Assembly (NCBI GenBank): GCA_002305995.1 | Contig: DBRN01000012.1 | Location: 94,689-158,688, forward strand | Length of the DNA: 64,000 nt | Source: Atopobiaceae bacterium UBA1367 | GTDB taxonomy: Bacteria; Actinomycetota; Coriobacteriia; Coriobacteriales; Atopobiaceae | Direction of reading: 5' to 3' | Shown: piece by piece, positions 17,176-25,377 of the stretch | Position numbering within the stretch: the first letter of the stretch is position 1 | Layout of the letters: each line of letters opens with the position of its first letter | Notes under the pieces: generated by a model | Database searches by the model: none | The model's input: the letters and a program-made list of their open reading frames with translations, nothing else | What the model was told of the DNA's origin: nothing | Translations under genes and position numbers: made by a program

Positions 17176-18138
17176 ATGGACGTGGGTCTTGACGCATACG
17201 ACTCCTGCACGCTCTGCCCACGCCGCTGCGGCGTCGCGCGCTCGGAAGGGCGCCCCGGAGCCTGCGGGGCGACCTCGGCACTGCGCGTCGCACGGGCTGC
17301 CCTCCACCTCTGGGAGGAGCCGCCCATCTCCGGCGAGAGGGGATCGGGTGCCATCTTCTTCTCGGGCTGCCCGCTGCACTGCGCGTTCTGCCAGAACCAT
17401 GAGATCTCACAGGGCCGCTGCGGCCTTGAGGTCAGCACCTCCCGCCTCGCCCAGATGATGATGGAGCTGCAGGGGCAGGGAGCCCTCAACATCAACCTCG
17501 TGACGCCCCTGCACTACGCCCCGCATGTCCGCGACGCCGTCCTGATGGCACGCGGGGCGGGGCTTTCGCTGCCCGTCGTGTGCAACACCTCGGGCTACGA
17601 GCGCGCAGGGCTGGTCGACGCGATGGCCGATGTCGTCGACGTCTGGCTTACCGACTTCAAGTACGCGTCTCCCACCCTGGCGGGACGCCTCTCCGGCGCA
17701 CCCGACTACCCGGAGGTGGCTGAGCGGGCGCTTGCGGCCATGCTTGCCTCCCTGCGGCAGGGAGGCGGCACCTTCGTGGCCGACGACGGCGCCATGCGGC
17801 GGGGCATCATCGTGAGGCACCTCGTTCTCCCAGGGCAGGTCGACGACTCGCTGGCGGTGCTCGAGCGCGTCTGGCGGCTCTGCGGCAACGAGGTGGGCCT
17901 GTCGGTCATGAACCAGTACACGCCCAACGAGCGGTGCCGTGCCGCCGGGGGGCCGCTTGCCCGCCCGCTGCGCGACGACGAGTACGAGACGGTGCTCGAC
18001 CATGCCGACGCCCTCGGGTTCGAGAGCCTATGGTGGCAGCAGGGGGGCACGGTGTCGGAGAGCTTCGTTCCCGCCTTCGATGCGACGGGGGTCAGGGGTC
18101 CCGAGCTCGTTGGCGTCTCGGGTGCCCAGCGGCTATAG
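17176..18138 (+). CDS. Radical SAM protein of the PflX / pyruvate-formate-lyase-activase-like group
   Basis: The 320-residue protein has the radical SAM cluster motif in SGCPLHCAFCQNHEISQG (Cys-x3-Cys-x2-Cys) near residue 60, and an upstream Cys-rich segment (CTLCPRRCGVAR) that could bind another cluster. This fits the COG1313/PflX-like family, whose substrate is unknown. A glycyl-radical enzyme partner is not nearby. It starts 8 bp after the wecA-like gene and may be cotranscribed. Confidence 0.8.
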   Translation: MDVGLDAYDSCTLCPRRCGVARSEGRPGACGATSALRVARAALHLWEEPPISGERGSGAIFFSGCPLHCAFCQNHEISQGRCGLEVSTSRLAQMMMELQGQGALNINLVTPLHYAPHVRDAVLMARGAGLSLPVVCNTSGYERAGLVDAMADVVDVWLTDFKYASPTLAGRLSGAPDYPEVAERALAAMLASLRQGGGTFVADDGAMRRGIIVRHLVLPGQVDDSLAVLERVWRLCGNEVGLSVMNQYTPNERCRAAGGPLARPLRDDEYETVLDHADALGFESLWWQQGGTVSESFVPAFDATGVRGPELVGVSGAQRL

Positions 18139-18182
18139 TTTGGATGAGCGCGCCCCTGCGGCGCCTGGCGAAGGGAAGACAC

Positions 18183-18524
18183 ATGTCCGACGAAGCGCTG
18201 CCCCTGAGCGAGGAGGAGCGTGCCGAGCTCGAGGCGCTCCGCGCCGAGCGGGACGCCCGCAGGCAGGCTGCCCGCGAGCGGGAGGAGCTGGAGGCCCTGC
18301 GCGCACAGGGCGGCCGTCCCGCCGCGCGTCGGCCTGTGGCATCAGGTGCGTCCCGGCGGGCGGAGGCGGCCGAGGACGCCCGCATCCGCGAGGCGCGCGA
18401 GCGCGGGGCGAGGCTGATGGAGCCCGACGAGGACCTGCGCATGCCCGTGGGCCAGAAGGTCGTCCTGGGCGTCCTGGTGGCATTGGTCGTCCTCGTGGTC
18501 GCCTTCTCCCTTCTGATCCAGTAG
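18183..18524 (+). CDS. Small coiled-coil, C-terminally anchored membrane protein
   Basis: 113 residues. About residues 8-80 are Glu/Arg/Ala-rich with heptad-like EELEALRA repeats (predicted coiled coil). Residues about 92-112 (VVLGVLVALVVLVVAFSLLI) form a single membrane segment at the very end, so the bulk faces the cytoplasm. ATG 18183 follows GAAGGGAAG. No family recognised. Confidence 0.7.
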   Translation: MSDEALPLSEEERAELEALRAERDARRQAAREREELEALRAQGGRPAARRPVASGASRRAEAAEDARIREARERGARLMEPDEDLRMPVGQKVVLGVLVALVVLVVAFSLLIQ

Positions 18525-18590
18525 CATCCTGATGGGCATGATGGCACACGTCCAGAGCACGTCGCCAGCGTGCGGCGAGAGGAGCACCCT

Positions 18591-20084
18591 ATGGCACTGA
18601 CCGACATCACGCGTCCCTCCGACGTGGCACTCAACACCGACCTGTACGAGCTGACGATGGCCCAGGGGTATTGGGAGTCCGGCATGGTCGACGGGGAGGG
18701 CTGCTTCAACGTCTTCTTCCGCGACGCTCCCTTCGACGGCGGCTACGGCATCGCGTGCGGCATGGGCCAGGTCGCGGACCTCGTGGAGAACTTCGTGTAT
18801 GATGACGAGTCGATCGCATACCTTGCGGGCATCCAGGCCCCCGGCGGCGGTGCCATGTTCAAGGAGGGCTTCCTCGACTACCTCCGCGCCTTCCGCATGC
18901 GCGTGGACGTGTGGGCGATCCCCGAGGGGGAGCTCGCCTTCCCGCGCGAGCCCATGGTGCGCGTGCAGGGTCCCCTCATCGACTGCCAGCTGATCGAGAC
19001 CGCCCTGCTCAACCTGGTCAACTTCCAGACGCTGGTCGCCACCAAGACGGCCCGTGTGGTGCACGCCGCAGAGGGGCATCCGGTGTCCGACTTCGGCCTG
19101 CGCAGGGCCCAGGGCCCTGACGGTGGCCTGGCGGTGGCCCGCGCCTCCTATGTCGGTGGCGCCTCGTCCACCTCCAACGTGCTTGCGGGCAAGATCTATG
19201 GCATCCCCGTCTTTGGCACGCACGCGCACTCCTGGGTCATGTCGTTTCCCACCGAGCTCGACGCCTTTCGTGCCTTCGCCGCGTCGAGCCCCAAGAACTG
19301 CGTGCTGCTGCTCGACACCTACGACGTGCGCCAGGGCATCAGGAACGCCATCACGGTGGCACAGGAGATGGAGGGGCGCGGAGAGCGTCTCGCGGCCGTG
19401 CGCCTGGACTCCGGCGACCTCGCCCGTCTCTCCAAGGAGGCCCGCGCCGCCTTCGACGAGGCAGGTCTCCCGTACGTGAGGATCTCGGTCTCCAACGACC
19501 TCGACGAGTACACCATCCAGTCGCTCTTCGCCCAGGGCGCTCCCATCGACTCGTTCGGCGTGGGGACCAAGTTGGCGACCTGTGACCCCCAGCCCTCCCT
19601 CGGGGGCGTGTACAAGCTCTCCGCCACGCGTGCGACGCCCGCAGACCCGTGGGATCCCGTCATCAAGCTGTCCGAGCAGGCCTACAAGCGCACCATCCCC
19701 GGCGTGCAGGGCATCCGCCGCTACTACGACGCCGCCGGCGTTCCCGTCGGCGACATGATCGTGGACGATGCGGTGGACAGCGGCGACGCGGGTTCCATGG
19801 TCGACGTGCTCGACGAGCTGACGTCCTACGACCTGTCGGGCGCGACGCCGACCGAGCTCCTGGTCAAGCTGGTGGAGGACGGCCATGGGATGGGCGCGCC
19901 CGAGCCCATCGAGGTGGCCAAGGCCCGCTGCCGCGAGGCGGTCATGCACCTCGATCCCGCGACCAAGCGGTTCCTCAACCCCCAGACCTATCCCGTGGGC
20001 CTCGAGCGCGGGCTTGCTCGCCTGCGCAACGAGCTTGCCCTCGAGGAGGCCAAGGGCTCGGGACGGCGCGCACGTCGGGACTAG
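18591..20084 (+). CDS. pncB: Nicotinate phosphoribosyltransferase
   Basis: NAD salvage: nicotinate + PRPP to nicotinate mononucleotide. The 497 residues begin with the family's NTDLYELTMAQGYW, then have SDFGLRRAQGPDGGLAVARA around the active site, FGTHAHSWVMSF, the PRPP-site VRLDSGDLARLS and FGVGTKLATC. Start 18591 follows GAGAGGAG at 18577-18584; an upstream in-frame ATG at 18570 would lie before that site. It is not obviously in an operon. Confidence 0.96.
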   Translation: MALTDITRPSDVALNTDLYELTMAQGYWESGMVDGEGCFNVFFRDAPFDGGYGIACGMGQVADLVENFVYDDESIAYLAGIQAPGGGAMFKEGFLDYLRAFRMRVDVWAIPEGELAFPREPMVRVQGPLIDCQLIETALLNLVNFQTLVATKTARVVHAAEGHPVSDFGLRRAQGPDGGLAVARASYVGGASSTSNVLAGKIYGIPVFGTHAHSWVMSFPTELDAFRAFAASSPKNCVLLLDTYDVRQGIRNAITVAQEMEGRGERLAAVRLDSGDLARLSKEARAAFDEAGLPYVRISVSNDLDEYTIQSLFAQGAPIDSFGVGTKLATCDPQPSLGGVYKLSATRATPADPWDPVIKLSEQAYKRTIPGVQGIRRYYDAAGVPVGDMIVDDAVDSGDAGSMVDVLDELTSYDLSGATPTELLVKLVEDGHGMGAPEPIEVAKARCREAVMHLDPATKRFLNPQTYPVGLERGLARLRNELALEEAKGSGRRARRD

Positions 20085-20445
20085 CCCGACCAAGAGTCAG
20101 GCGTCGCCTCGCTGCCACCCCACCCACCATGGGCGTGGCGCGGGCCTGCGCGGGATGAGCCGACGTATGCCCCCACCACCTTCGAGGGGCATGGCGCTCA
20201 CGATCCGCTCGCGCTGGGCACACCTCCAGCAAGCAGTGCGGACGAGATGCGACTGTGACACTGCCTGCGGGTGGCTGTCATCCCCCTTGCAGGCAGTGGG
20301 GACGAATCGGTGGAGTGTGCCGGGAGCCGCTGCCAACGGTTGCCATCTTTGCTACACTCGACAACATTGCGCGCCGCCTCGCGACGGCGTGCCGCACCGT
20401 AGTGTCAGGCCAGGTGAACGCGAGAGAGTAGAAGGGGTCTTGAGC
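20085..20445 (+). other. Intergenic leader before argS
   Basis: No gene supported. Two near-copies of GCAG(T)G-GGACGA occur at about 20233-20245 and 20292-20304, and CTGCCTGC (20261-20268) can pair with GCAGGCAG (20289-20296) across 20 nt, so the leader RNA may be structured. A TACACT (20354-20359) with CTGCCA 17 bp upstream is a plausible promoter. I looked for the T-box AGGGTGG core and did not find it. Confidence 0.4.
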
Positions 20446-22290
20446 ATGCCCGAGACGATCGAGGAGCTTGTGCGCAGGGCGATCGCCGCCGCGCAGGCAG
20501 CAGGGGATCTACCGGAGTTCGAGGTCAAGGACTGTGGCATCGAGCGACCGGCCGATTCCGGCAACGGCGACTGGACGTCGACGGTTGCCATGCGATCCGC
20601 GCGTCTCGCCCGCATGGCCCCCGCACGGATCGCCGCCGCCATCGTGGCGCACGTGCCCGAGAGCGGCTCCGTCTCCAAGGTCGAGGTGGCCGGCCCCGGC
20701 TTCATCAACTTCTACCTCAACTCCGCGGCCAACAACGAGGTCTTCCGCACCGTCATCGAGGCGGGAGAGAACTGGGGCAAGGTCAACGTGGGGGACGGGC
20801 TGCGCATGCAGGTCGAGTTCATCTCCGCCAACCCCACGGGTCCCCTGCACGTCGGCCATGGCCGCTGGGCCGCGATCGGCGACTCGCTCTGCAACGTGCT
20901 CGAGCACGCCGGCTTCGACGTGCAGCGCGAGTACTACATCAACGACCACGGCTCGCAGATGGACGTCTTCGGCCAGTCCGTGGCGATGCGCTACCTGCAG
21001 ATCGACCAGATCGTGAAGGCCGATGGCGCAGATGTCGCCACCGCCGTCGCCAGGCTGCTCGCGGACCGCGCGGCCTACGTCGACGACGAGCTCGACGAGA
21101 GGCCTGAGACCCATCCGTTCATGGACGCCTTCAACGAGGTCCTGGGCGGCAACTCCTACGGCGGTGACTACATCGTCGACATCGCCGGGCGCTTCTACGA
21201 GACCGACGGCGACAGGTGGGTGGGCGAGCCGGCCGAGGTGCGCGACCCCGCGTTCCGCGAACGCTCCTACCAGGACATGCTCGACCAGATCAAGGCCACC
21301 TGCCATCAGGTGCGCTGCGACTTCGACGAGTGGCGCTCCGAGCGCAGCTTCTACGTGCCCGACGAGACGGGCGTCTCCTACATCGACAGGACCTTCCAGA
21401 TGCTCGAGGCGAAAGGGCTGCTCTATCGCACCGACGACGGCGCCCTGTGGTTCAAGTCGACCGACTTCGGCGATGACAAGGACCGCGTGCTCATCAAGAG
21501 CAACGGCGAGTACACCTACTTCGCCTCCGATGTCGCCTACTGCTGGAAGAAGTTCGAGATCGTCGACTACGAGATCAACATCTGGGGCGCAGACCACCAC
21601 GGCTACATCAAGCGCGTCCAGTCGGTCGCCGACGCCATGGGCCATCCCGGCAAGTACGAGATCCTCCTCGGGCAGTTCGTCAACCTGCTGCGCAATGGCG
21701 AGCCGGTGCGCATGTCCAAGCGTCGCGGCACCATGATCAGCTTCCAGGAGCTCATCGACGAGGCCGGCGTCGACGCCACCCGCTACACCCTCATCAGCCG
21801 CTCGTCCAACCAGACCATCGACTTCGACATCGAGGCCGTCAAGAAGCAGGACAACAGCAACCCCGTGTACTACGTGCAGTACGCGCATGCCCGCATCTGC
21901 TCGCTGCTGCGTCGCGCCGTCGGCCTGAGCGAGGAGCAGGCCGCCGAGCTGGGCATGGATGCTGTCGCGCGCCAGGCCATCGGTGACGACTACGACCTGT
22001 CGCTGCTCACCGACCCAACCGAGCTCGCCCTCTCGCGCAAGCTCTCCGAGTTCCCCGACCTCATCGCCGGCTGCGCCCGCGATCGCGCCCCGTTCCGCAT
22101 CACGCACTTCTGCGAGGAGCTTGCCAGCTCCTACCACAGCTTCTACCACGACTGCCAGGTGCTCCCGGGCGTCGGGCGCCCCCTCGACGAGGGCCTCTCC
22201 CGCGCTCGCCTCGCGGCCTGCAACGCGGTGCGCGTGAACCTGGCGATCGCGCTCAGGCTGATCGGCGTCTCCGCACCGGCCTCCATGTAG
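20446..22290 (+). CDS. argS: Arginyl-tRNA synthetase
   Basis: Class I synthetase charging tRNA-Arg. The 614 residues have the HIGH-equivalent ANPTGPLHVGHGRW near residue 125, WGADHHGYIKR, the KMSKS-like VRMSKRRGTMISF near residue 427, and the anticodon-binding DALR domain with YVQYAHARICSLLR. The start is ATG 20446 after GAAGGGG at 20431-20437; TTG 20440 in frame is less likely. It stands alone, followed by a terminator hairpin. Confidence 0.97.
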   Translation: MPETIEELVRRAIAAAQAAGDLPEFEVKDCGIERPADSGNGDWTSTVAMRSARLARMAPARIAAAIVAHVPESGSVSKVEVAGPGFINFYLNSAANNEVFRTVIEAGENWGKVNVGDGLRMQVEFISANPTGPLHVGHGRWAAIGDSLCNVLEHAGFDVQREYYINDHGSQMDVFGQSVAMRYLQIDQIVKADGADVATAVARLLADRAAYVDDELDERPETHPFMDAFNEVLGGNSYGGDYIVDIAGRFYETDGDRWVGEPAEVRDPAFRERSYQDMLDQIKATCHQVRCDFDEWRSERSFYVPDETGVSYIDRTFQMLEAKGLLYRTDDGALWFKSTDFGDDKDRVLIKSNGEYTYFASDVAYCWKKFEIVDYEINIWGADHHGYIKRVQSVADAMGHPGKYEILLGQFVNLLRNGEPVRMSKRRGTMISFQELIDEAGVDATRYTLISRSSNQTIDFDIEAVKKQDNSNPVYYVQYAHARICSLLRRAVGLSEEQAAELGMDAVARQAIGDDYDLSLLTDPTELALSRKLSEFPDLIAGCARDRAPFRITHFCEELASSYHSFYHDCQVLPGVGRPLDEGLSRARLAACNAVRVNLAIALRLIGVSAPASM

Positions 22291-22298
22291 GTGCGCGG

Positions 22299-22330
22299 GC
22301 GACCCCGGCAGCTCAGCCCGTCGGGGTCGC
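22299..22330 (+). terminator. Terminator after argS
   Basis: GCGACCCCG (22299-22307) pairs with CGGGGTCGC (22322-22330) across a 14-nt loop, 8 bp after the stop. There is no real T-tract. Confidence 0.6.
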
Positions 22331-22473
22331 CTCGAGCTGGTTTCGGTCACGTGAATTCGTGCGGTCTCCCGCGGCACCCCCCTTTTGTTGGCGCTACCTT
22401 ACATTCAGGGGAGTTGCCGGTGTCACGGCTCCCTCCCTGATGGCATGGACAGTCTTCGACTCCCAGGAGCGCC

Positions 22474-23142
22474 ATGGAGCTGCGAGAGTACCTATCGATA
22501 CGCAGGGCATACAATCTCGTCAGGCAGGGCATGGGCGCTGATCGACGGCTCACCTTCGTGGAGTTTGCCATACTCTGCCGCATGACGGTGCTTCGCCGAC
22601 CCATGAACACGTCAGAGATAGCCGAGTACCAGGGCTCGTTGCGCCCGACCATGACGCATCGGACCAAGCACCTTGCCGAGCTGGGCCTCATGAGCCGCAG
22701 CAAGGGGGTCTCCGACAGGCGAAACGTCGTGTGCGAGATAACCGACGAGGGCGAGGCGTTCGTCTCCGACGCCTGCAGGCTGGTCTGCGACATCCTGCGC
22801 ACGGGCACCGTGCTCTCCCGCTCGTCCCCCCAGCGCATCTGTCGCTTCGTCGACGCCATGGGCGCCGTCACGTGCCTGTCGGGCGACCTCGTGCTTCTGG
22901 GGATCTCCGCGTCGGAGGCGGAGGCGTGCACGGTGAGCGACCTCGTGGCGCAGCTCGGCCTGCTGCAGCCCACGGTGTCCATGTCGGTGTCGTCCCTCGA
23001 GAGGGCGGGCCTGGTACGCCGGGCGCGGCGGGGCGGTGCCAATGGCAAGCTGGTCGACATCTCGCTGACCGAGACTGGCCGCGAGCGCTCGCAGGCGCTG
23101 CTGGACGAGATCGACGCGCTGTCGGTGCGTCGCAGGTCGTAG
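22474..23142 (+). CDS. MarR-like regulator with two winged-helix domains
   Basis: 222 residues in two similar halves. Residues about 22-95 contain MNTSEIAEYQGSLRPTMTHRTKHLAELGLMSR followed by a wing. Residues about 145-215 contain TVSDLVAQLGLLQPTVSMSVSSLERAGLVRR followed by a second wing. Both match the MarR winged-helix pattern, whereas MarR proteins usually have one such domain and dimerise. This looks like an internal duplication giving a one-chain pseudo-dimer. Ligand and targets are unknown. The start follows CAGGAG at 22465-22470. Confidence 0.75.
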   Translation: MELREYLSIRRAYNLVRQGMGADRRLTFVEFAILCRMTVLRRPMNTSEIAEYQGSLRPTMTHRTKHLAELGLMSRSKGVSDRRNVVCEITDEGEAFVSDACRLVCDILRTGTVLSRSSPQRICRFVDAMGAVTCLSGDLVLLGISASEAEACTVSDLVAQLGLLQPTVSMSVSSLERAGLVRRARRGGANGKLVDISLTETGRERSQALLDEIDALSVRRRS

Positions 23143-23308
23143 CTGCTCGAGTCCGTGCCAGGGACGCCCTCCGATCCCGCGCCAGGGCATGGGCCCGATG
23201 CTCGCGCCGCGCACCGACGTCGCGCTGCCGTGCGTCCTGGCAGCTCCCGTGGCATGGAGATGCTGGCGCATATGTGCGTTCCGCGCATGCGCAGGGCACC
23301 AACTCTGG

Positions 23309-23314
23309 TATAGT
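23309..23314 (+). promoter_or_regulatory. Extended -10 promoter element for rho
   Basis: TGGTATAGT is an extended -10 hexamer (TATAGT) about 125 bp before the rho start; no good -35 is seen. The implied long 5' leader fits the known autoregulation of rho in other bacteria. Confidence 0.45.
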
Positions 23315-23437
23315 GTGCTCATTCCGATCGTGCTGGTCGCCTCATCCAGGCACGCATCTCATCTGATTCCCTTTTGGTTCGTCACAGTCGCCTCATGACG
23401 CCTGCACCTTGGCGGCAGGAGGAGAAAGGCAAGGCCC

Positions 23438-25027
23438 ATGGCTGAGGATCCTAGTCAGACCATCGATTCCGGTACCGACGCGACGCCCGCGCCCGAGGAG
23501 GCCACGCAGGCCGCCACGAAGGCGAGCGCCGTGCCCCTCGGGGCGCCTGCGGCGACGCTGGCGGAGGCCGACGCCATCAGCGGCCAGCAGCAGCCTGCCG
23601 CCCAGCAGGGGCAGGGACGCCGTCGGCGCCGCAACGACGGCAATGTCCAGGGCCAGCAGGGCGGCGGCGCGTCCGGCGGCCAGCAGAACGGGCGGCGCGG
23701 CAACCAGGGCTATCGTCGGGGTCGCCGCAACCAGCAGGAGCAGTCCGTCGAGCCCAGCCTCACGCGCGAGGAGCTCGCCGTGATGAAGGTGGCCGAGCTT
23801 CGCGCGAAGGCGGCCGAGCTGGGGGTTAGCTCCGCGGGCGTGCGCAAGAAGGACCTCGCGAACGCCATCTACGAGGCCGCCGCGCTGGCAGAGGGCTTCC
23901 GTCCCGTCTCGGGCATCCTCGAGATGCAGAACGAGGGCTATGGCTTCCTGCGTACCGGCAACTACATGTCGGGGGATAACGACGGCTTCGTGCATCAGCA
24001 GGTCATCAGGCAATACGGCCTGCGCGCGGGAGACAGGATCACGGGATCCCTGGCGCCCTCGCGCTCCGGCAACAAGTATCCCCCCCTGCATCACATCGAC
24101 ACGGTCAACGGCAGGCCTCCCGAGGAGATGCGCAGGCGCCCGCGCTTCCGCGACCTGACCCCCATCTACCCCAACCAGCGCCTGGTCATGGAGCACGGGC
24201 AGGACTCGATCACGGGTCGTGCCATCGACCTCGTCGCCCCCATCGGCAAGGGCCAGCGCGGGCTGATCGTCTCGCCGCCCAAGGCGGGCAAGACCACGGT
24301 GCTCAAGCGCATCTGCCAGTCGATCGCGGCCAACAACCCCGAGGTGCACCTCTTCTGCCTGCTCGTCGACGAGCGCCCCGAGGAGGTCACCGACATGGAG
24401 CGCTCCGTTCGCGGCGAGGTGGTCGCCTCGACCTTCGACATGCCCGCAGACAATCACACCAAGGTGTCGGAGCTGGTCATCGAGCATGCCAAGCGCCTGG
24501 TCGAGCTGGGGGAGGACGTCGTGGTGGTCCTCGACTCCATCACGCGCCTCGCGCGCGCCTACAACCTGGCCCAGCCCGCCTCCGGCCGCATCCTGTCCGG
24601 TGGCGTCGACTCAGCGGCACTGTACCCGCCCAAGAAGTTCCTGGGTGCCGCCCGGAACATCGAGAACGGCGGCTCGCTCACGATCCTCGCCTCCGCGCTG
24701 GTCGACACGGGCTCGAAGATGGACGAGGTCATCTTCGAGGAGTTCAAGGGTACGGGCAACATGGAGCTCAAGCTCGACCGCGACCTCGCCGACAAGCGCA
24801 TTTTCCCAGCCATCGATCCGGTGGCGTCGGGCACGCGCAACGAGGACCTGCTGATCGACGCGGAGCTGCAGCCGTTCGTGTGGGGCATCCGTCGCGTCCT
24901 CGCCAACATGAACAGCATCGAGCGTGCCGCAAACGCCCTGGTGAAGGGCCTCAGGAGCACCAAGGACAACCAGGAGTTCCTCATCCGCTCCGCGCGCAAG
25001 GCCCAGCAGGCCGAGGTCATGATGTAG
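23438..25027 (+). CDS. rho: Transcription termination factor Rho with a disordered N-terminal extension
   Basis: Hexameric RNA-dependent ATPase that ends transcription. The 529 residues are about 110 longer than E. coli Rho. Residues 1-105 are low-complexity, with Gln/Gly runs and clusters of Arg (RRRRRNDG, RRGRRNQQ). Then come the Rho N-domain helices (about 110-150), the cold-shock RNA-binding fold with GYGFLR (about 155-225), Walker A SPPKAGKTT at 279-287, and DSITRLARAYN in the ATPase core. Arg/Gln-rich N-terminal inserts are known in actinobacterial Rho and may drive RNA binding or condensation. An excellent AGGAGGAGAAAGG ribosome site precedes ATG 23438. Confidence 0.97.
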   Translation: MAEDPSQTIDSGTDATPAPEEATQAATKASAVPLGAPAATLAEADAISGQQQPAAQQGQGRRRRRNDGNVQGQQGGGASGGQQNGRRGNQGYRRGRRNQQEQSVEPSLTREELAVMKVAELRAKAAELGVSSAGVRKKDLANAIYEAAALAEGFRPVSGILEMQNEGYGFLRTGNYMSGDNDGFVHQQVIRQYGLRAGDRITGSLAPSRSGNKYPPLHHIDTVNGRPPEEMRRRPRFRDLTPIYPNQRLVMEHGQDSITGRAIDLVAPIGKGQRGLIVSPPKAGKTTVLKRICQSIAANNPEVHLFCLLVDERPEEVTDMERSVRGEVVASTFDMPADNHTKVSELVIEHAKRLVELGEDVVVVLDSITRLARAYNLAQPASGRILSGGVDSAALYPPKKFLGAARNIENGGSLTILASALVDTGSKMDEVIFEEFKGTGNMELKLDRDLADKRIFPAIDPVASGTRNEDLLIDAELQPFVWGIRRVLANMNSIERAANALVKGLRSTKDNQEFLIRSARKAQQAEVMM

Positions 25028-25057
25028 GCCCGGCTGCCCATTGTCGCAGACCGTGGT

Positions 25058-25089
25058 GGGGGCGTGGTCCGCTATGGGGCCGCGCCCCC
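25058..25089 (+). terminator. Hairpin after rho
   Basis: GGGGGCGTGG (25058-25067) pairs with CCGCGCCCCC (25080-25089) with one mismatch and a 12-nt loop, 30 bp after the stop. No T-tract is present. Confidence 0.5.
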
Positions 25090-25185
25090 GCTGCGCCTCA
25101 CGTGGCCGAGGACCTTCTCCGGGCCATGCTCTGCGCCTCTCGGCGACTAGCTGGCAGCATCTGGCCCGGTGGCCGCGATATCCGC

Positions 25186-25213
25186 TTGCAAATTGCTTGA
25201 AGTGCGGTAAAGT
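25186..25213 (+). promoter_or_regulatory. Likely promoter of the 543-residue membrane protein gene
   Basis: TTGCAA (25186-25191), a 16-bp spacer and TAAAGT (25208-25213) in an AT-richer stretch, about 165 bp before the gene's ATG. The long untranslated leader is otherwise featureless to me. Confidence 0.45.
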
Positions 25214-25377
25214 CTATTTCTGTCTAGGGCTTGTGCCCGGACGTCCGATCATGGCGGCACACACACATTCAACGAAGCACGCCGGTCAGATCGCCAGGCC
25301 TCATACGTTCGCATGTCTCATGTGGCGCGTGCTTCTGCGGGTGTCCCGTGCCGTTGGCCACAGGGGAGGGGCGGGGC

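Noticed and set aside
20085..20445. T-box riboswitch before argS
   Set aside because: No AGGGTGG-type antiterminator core and no T-tailed terminator are present.
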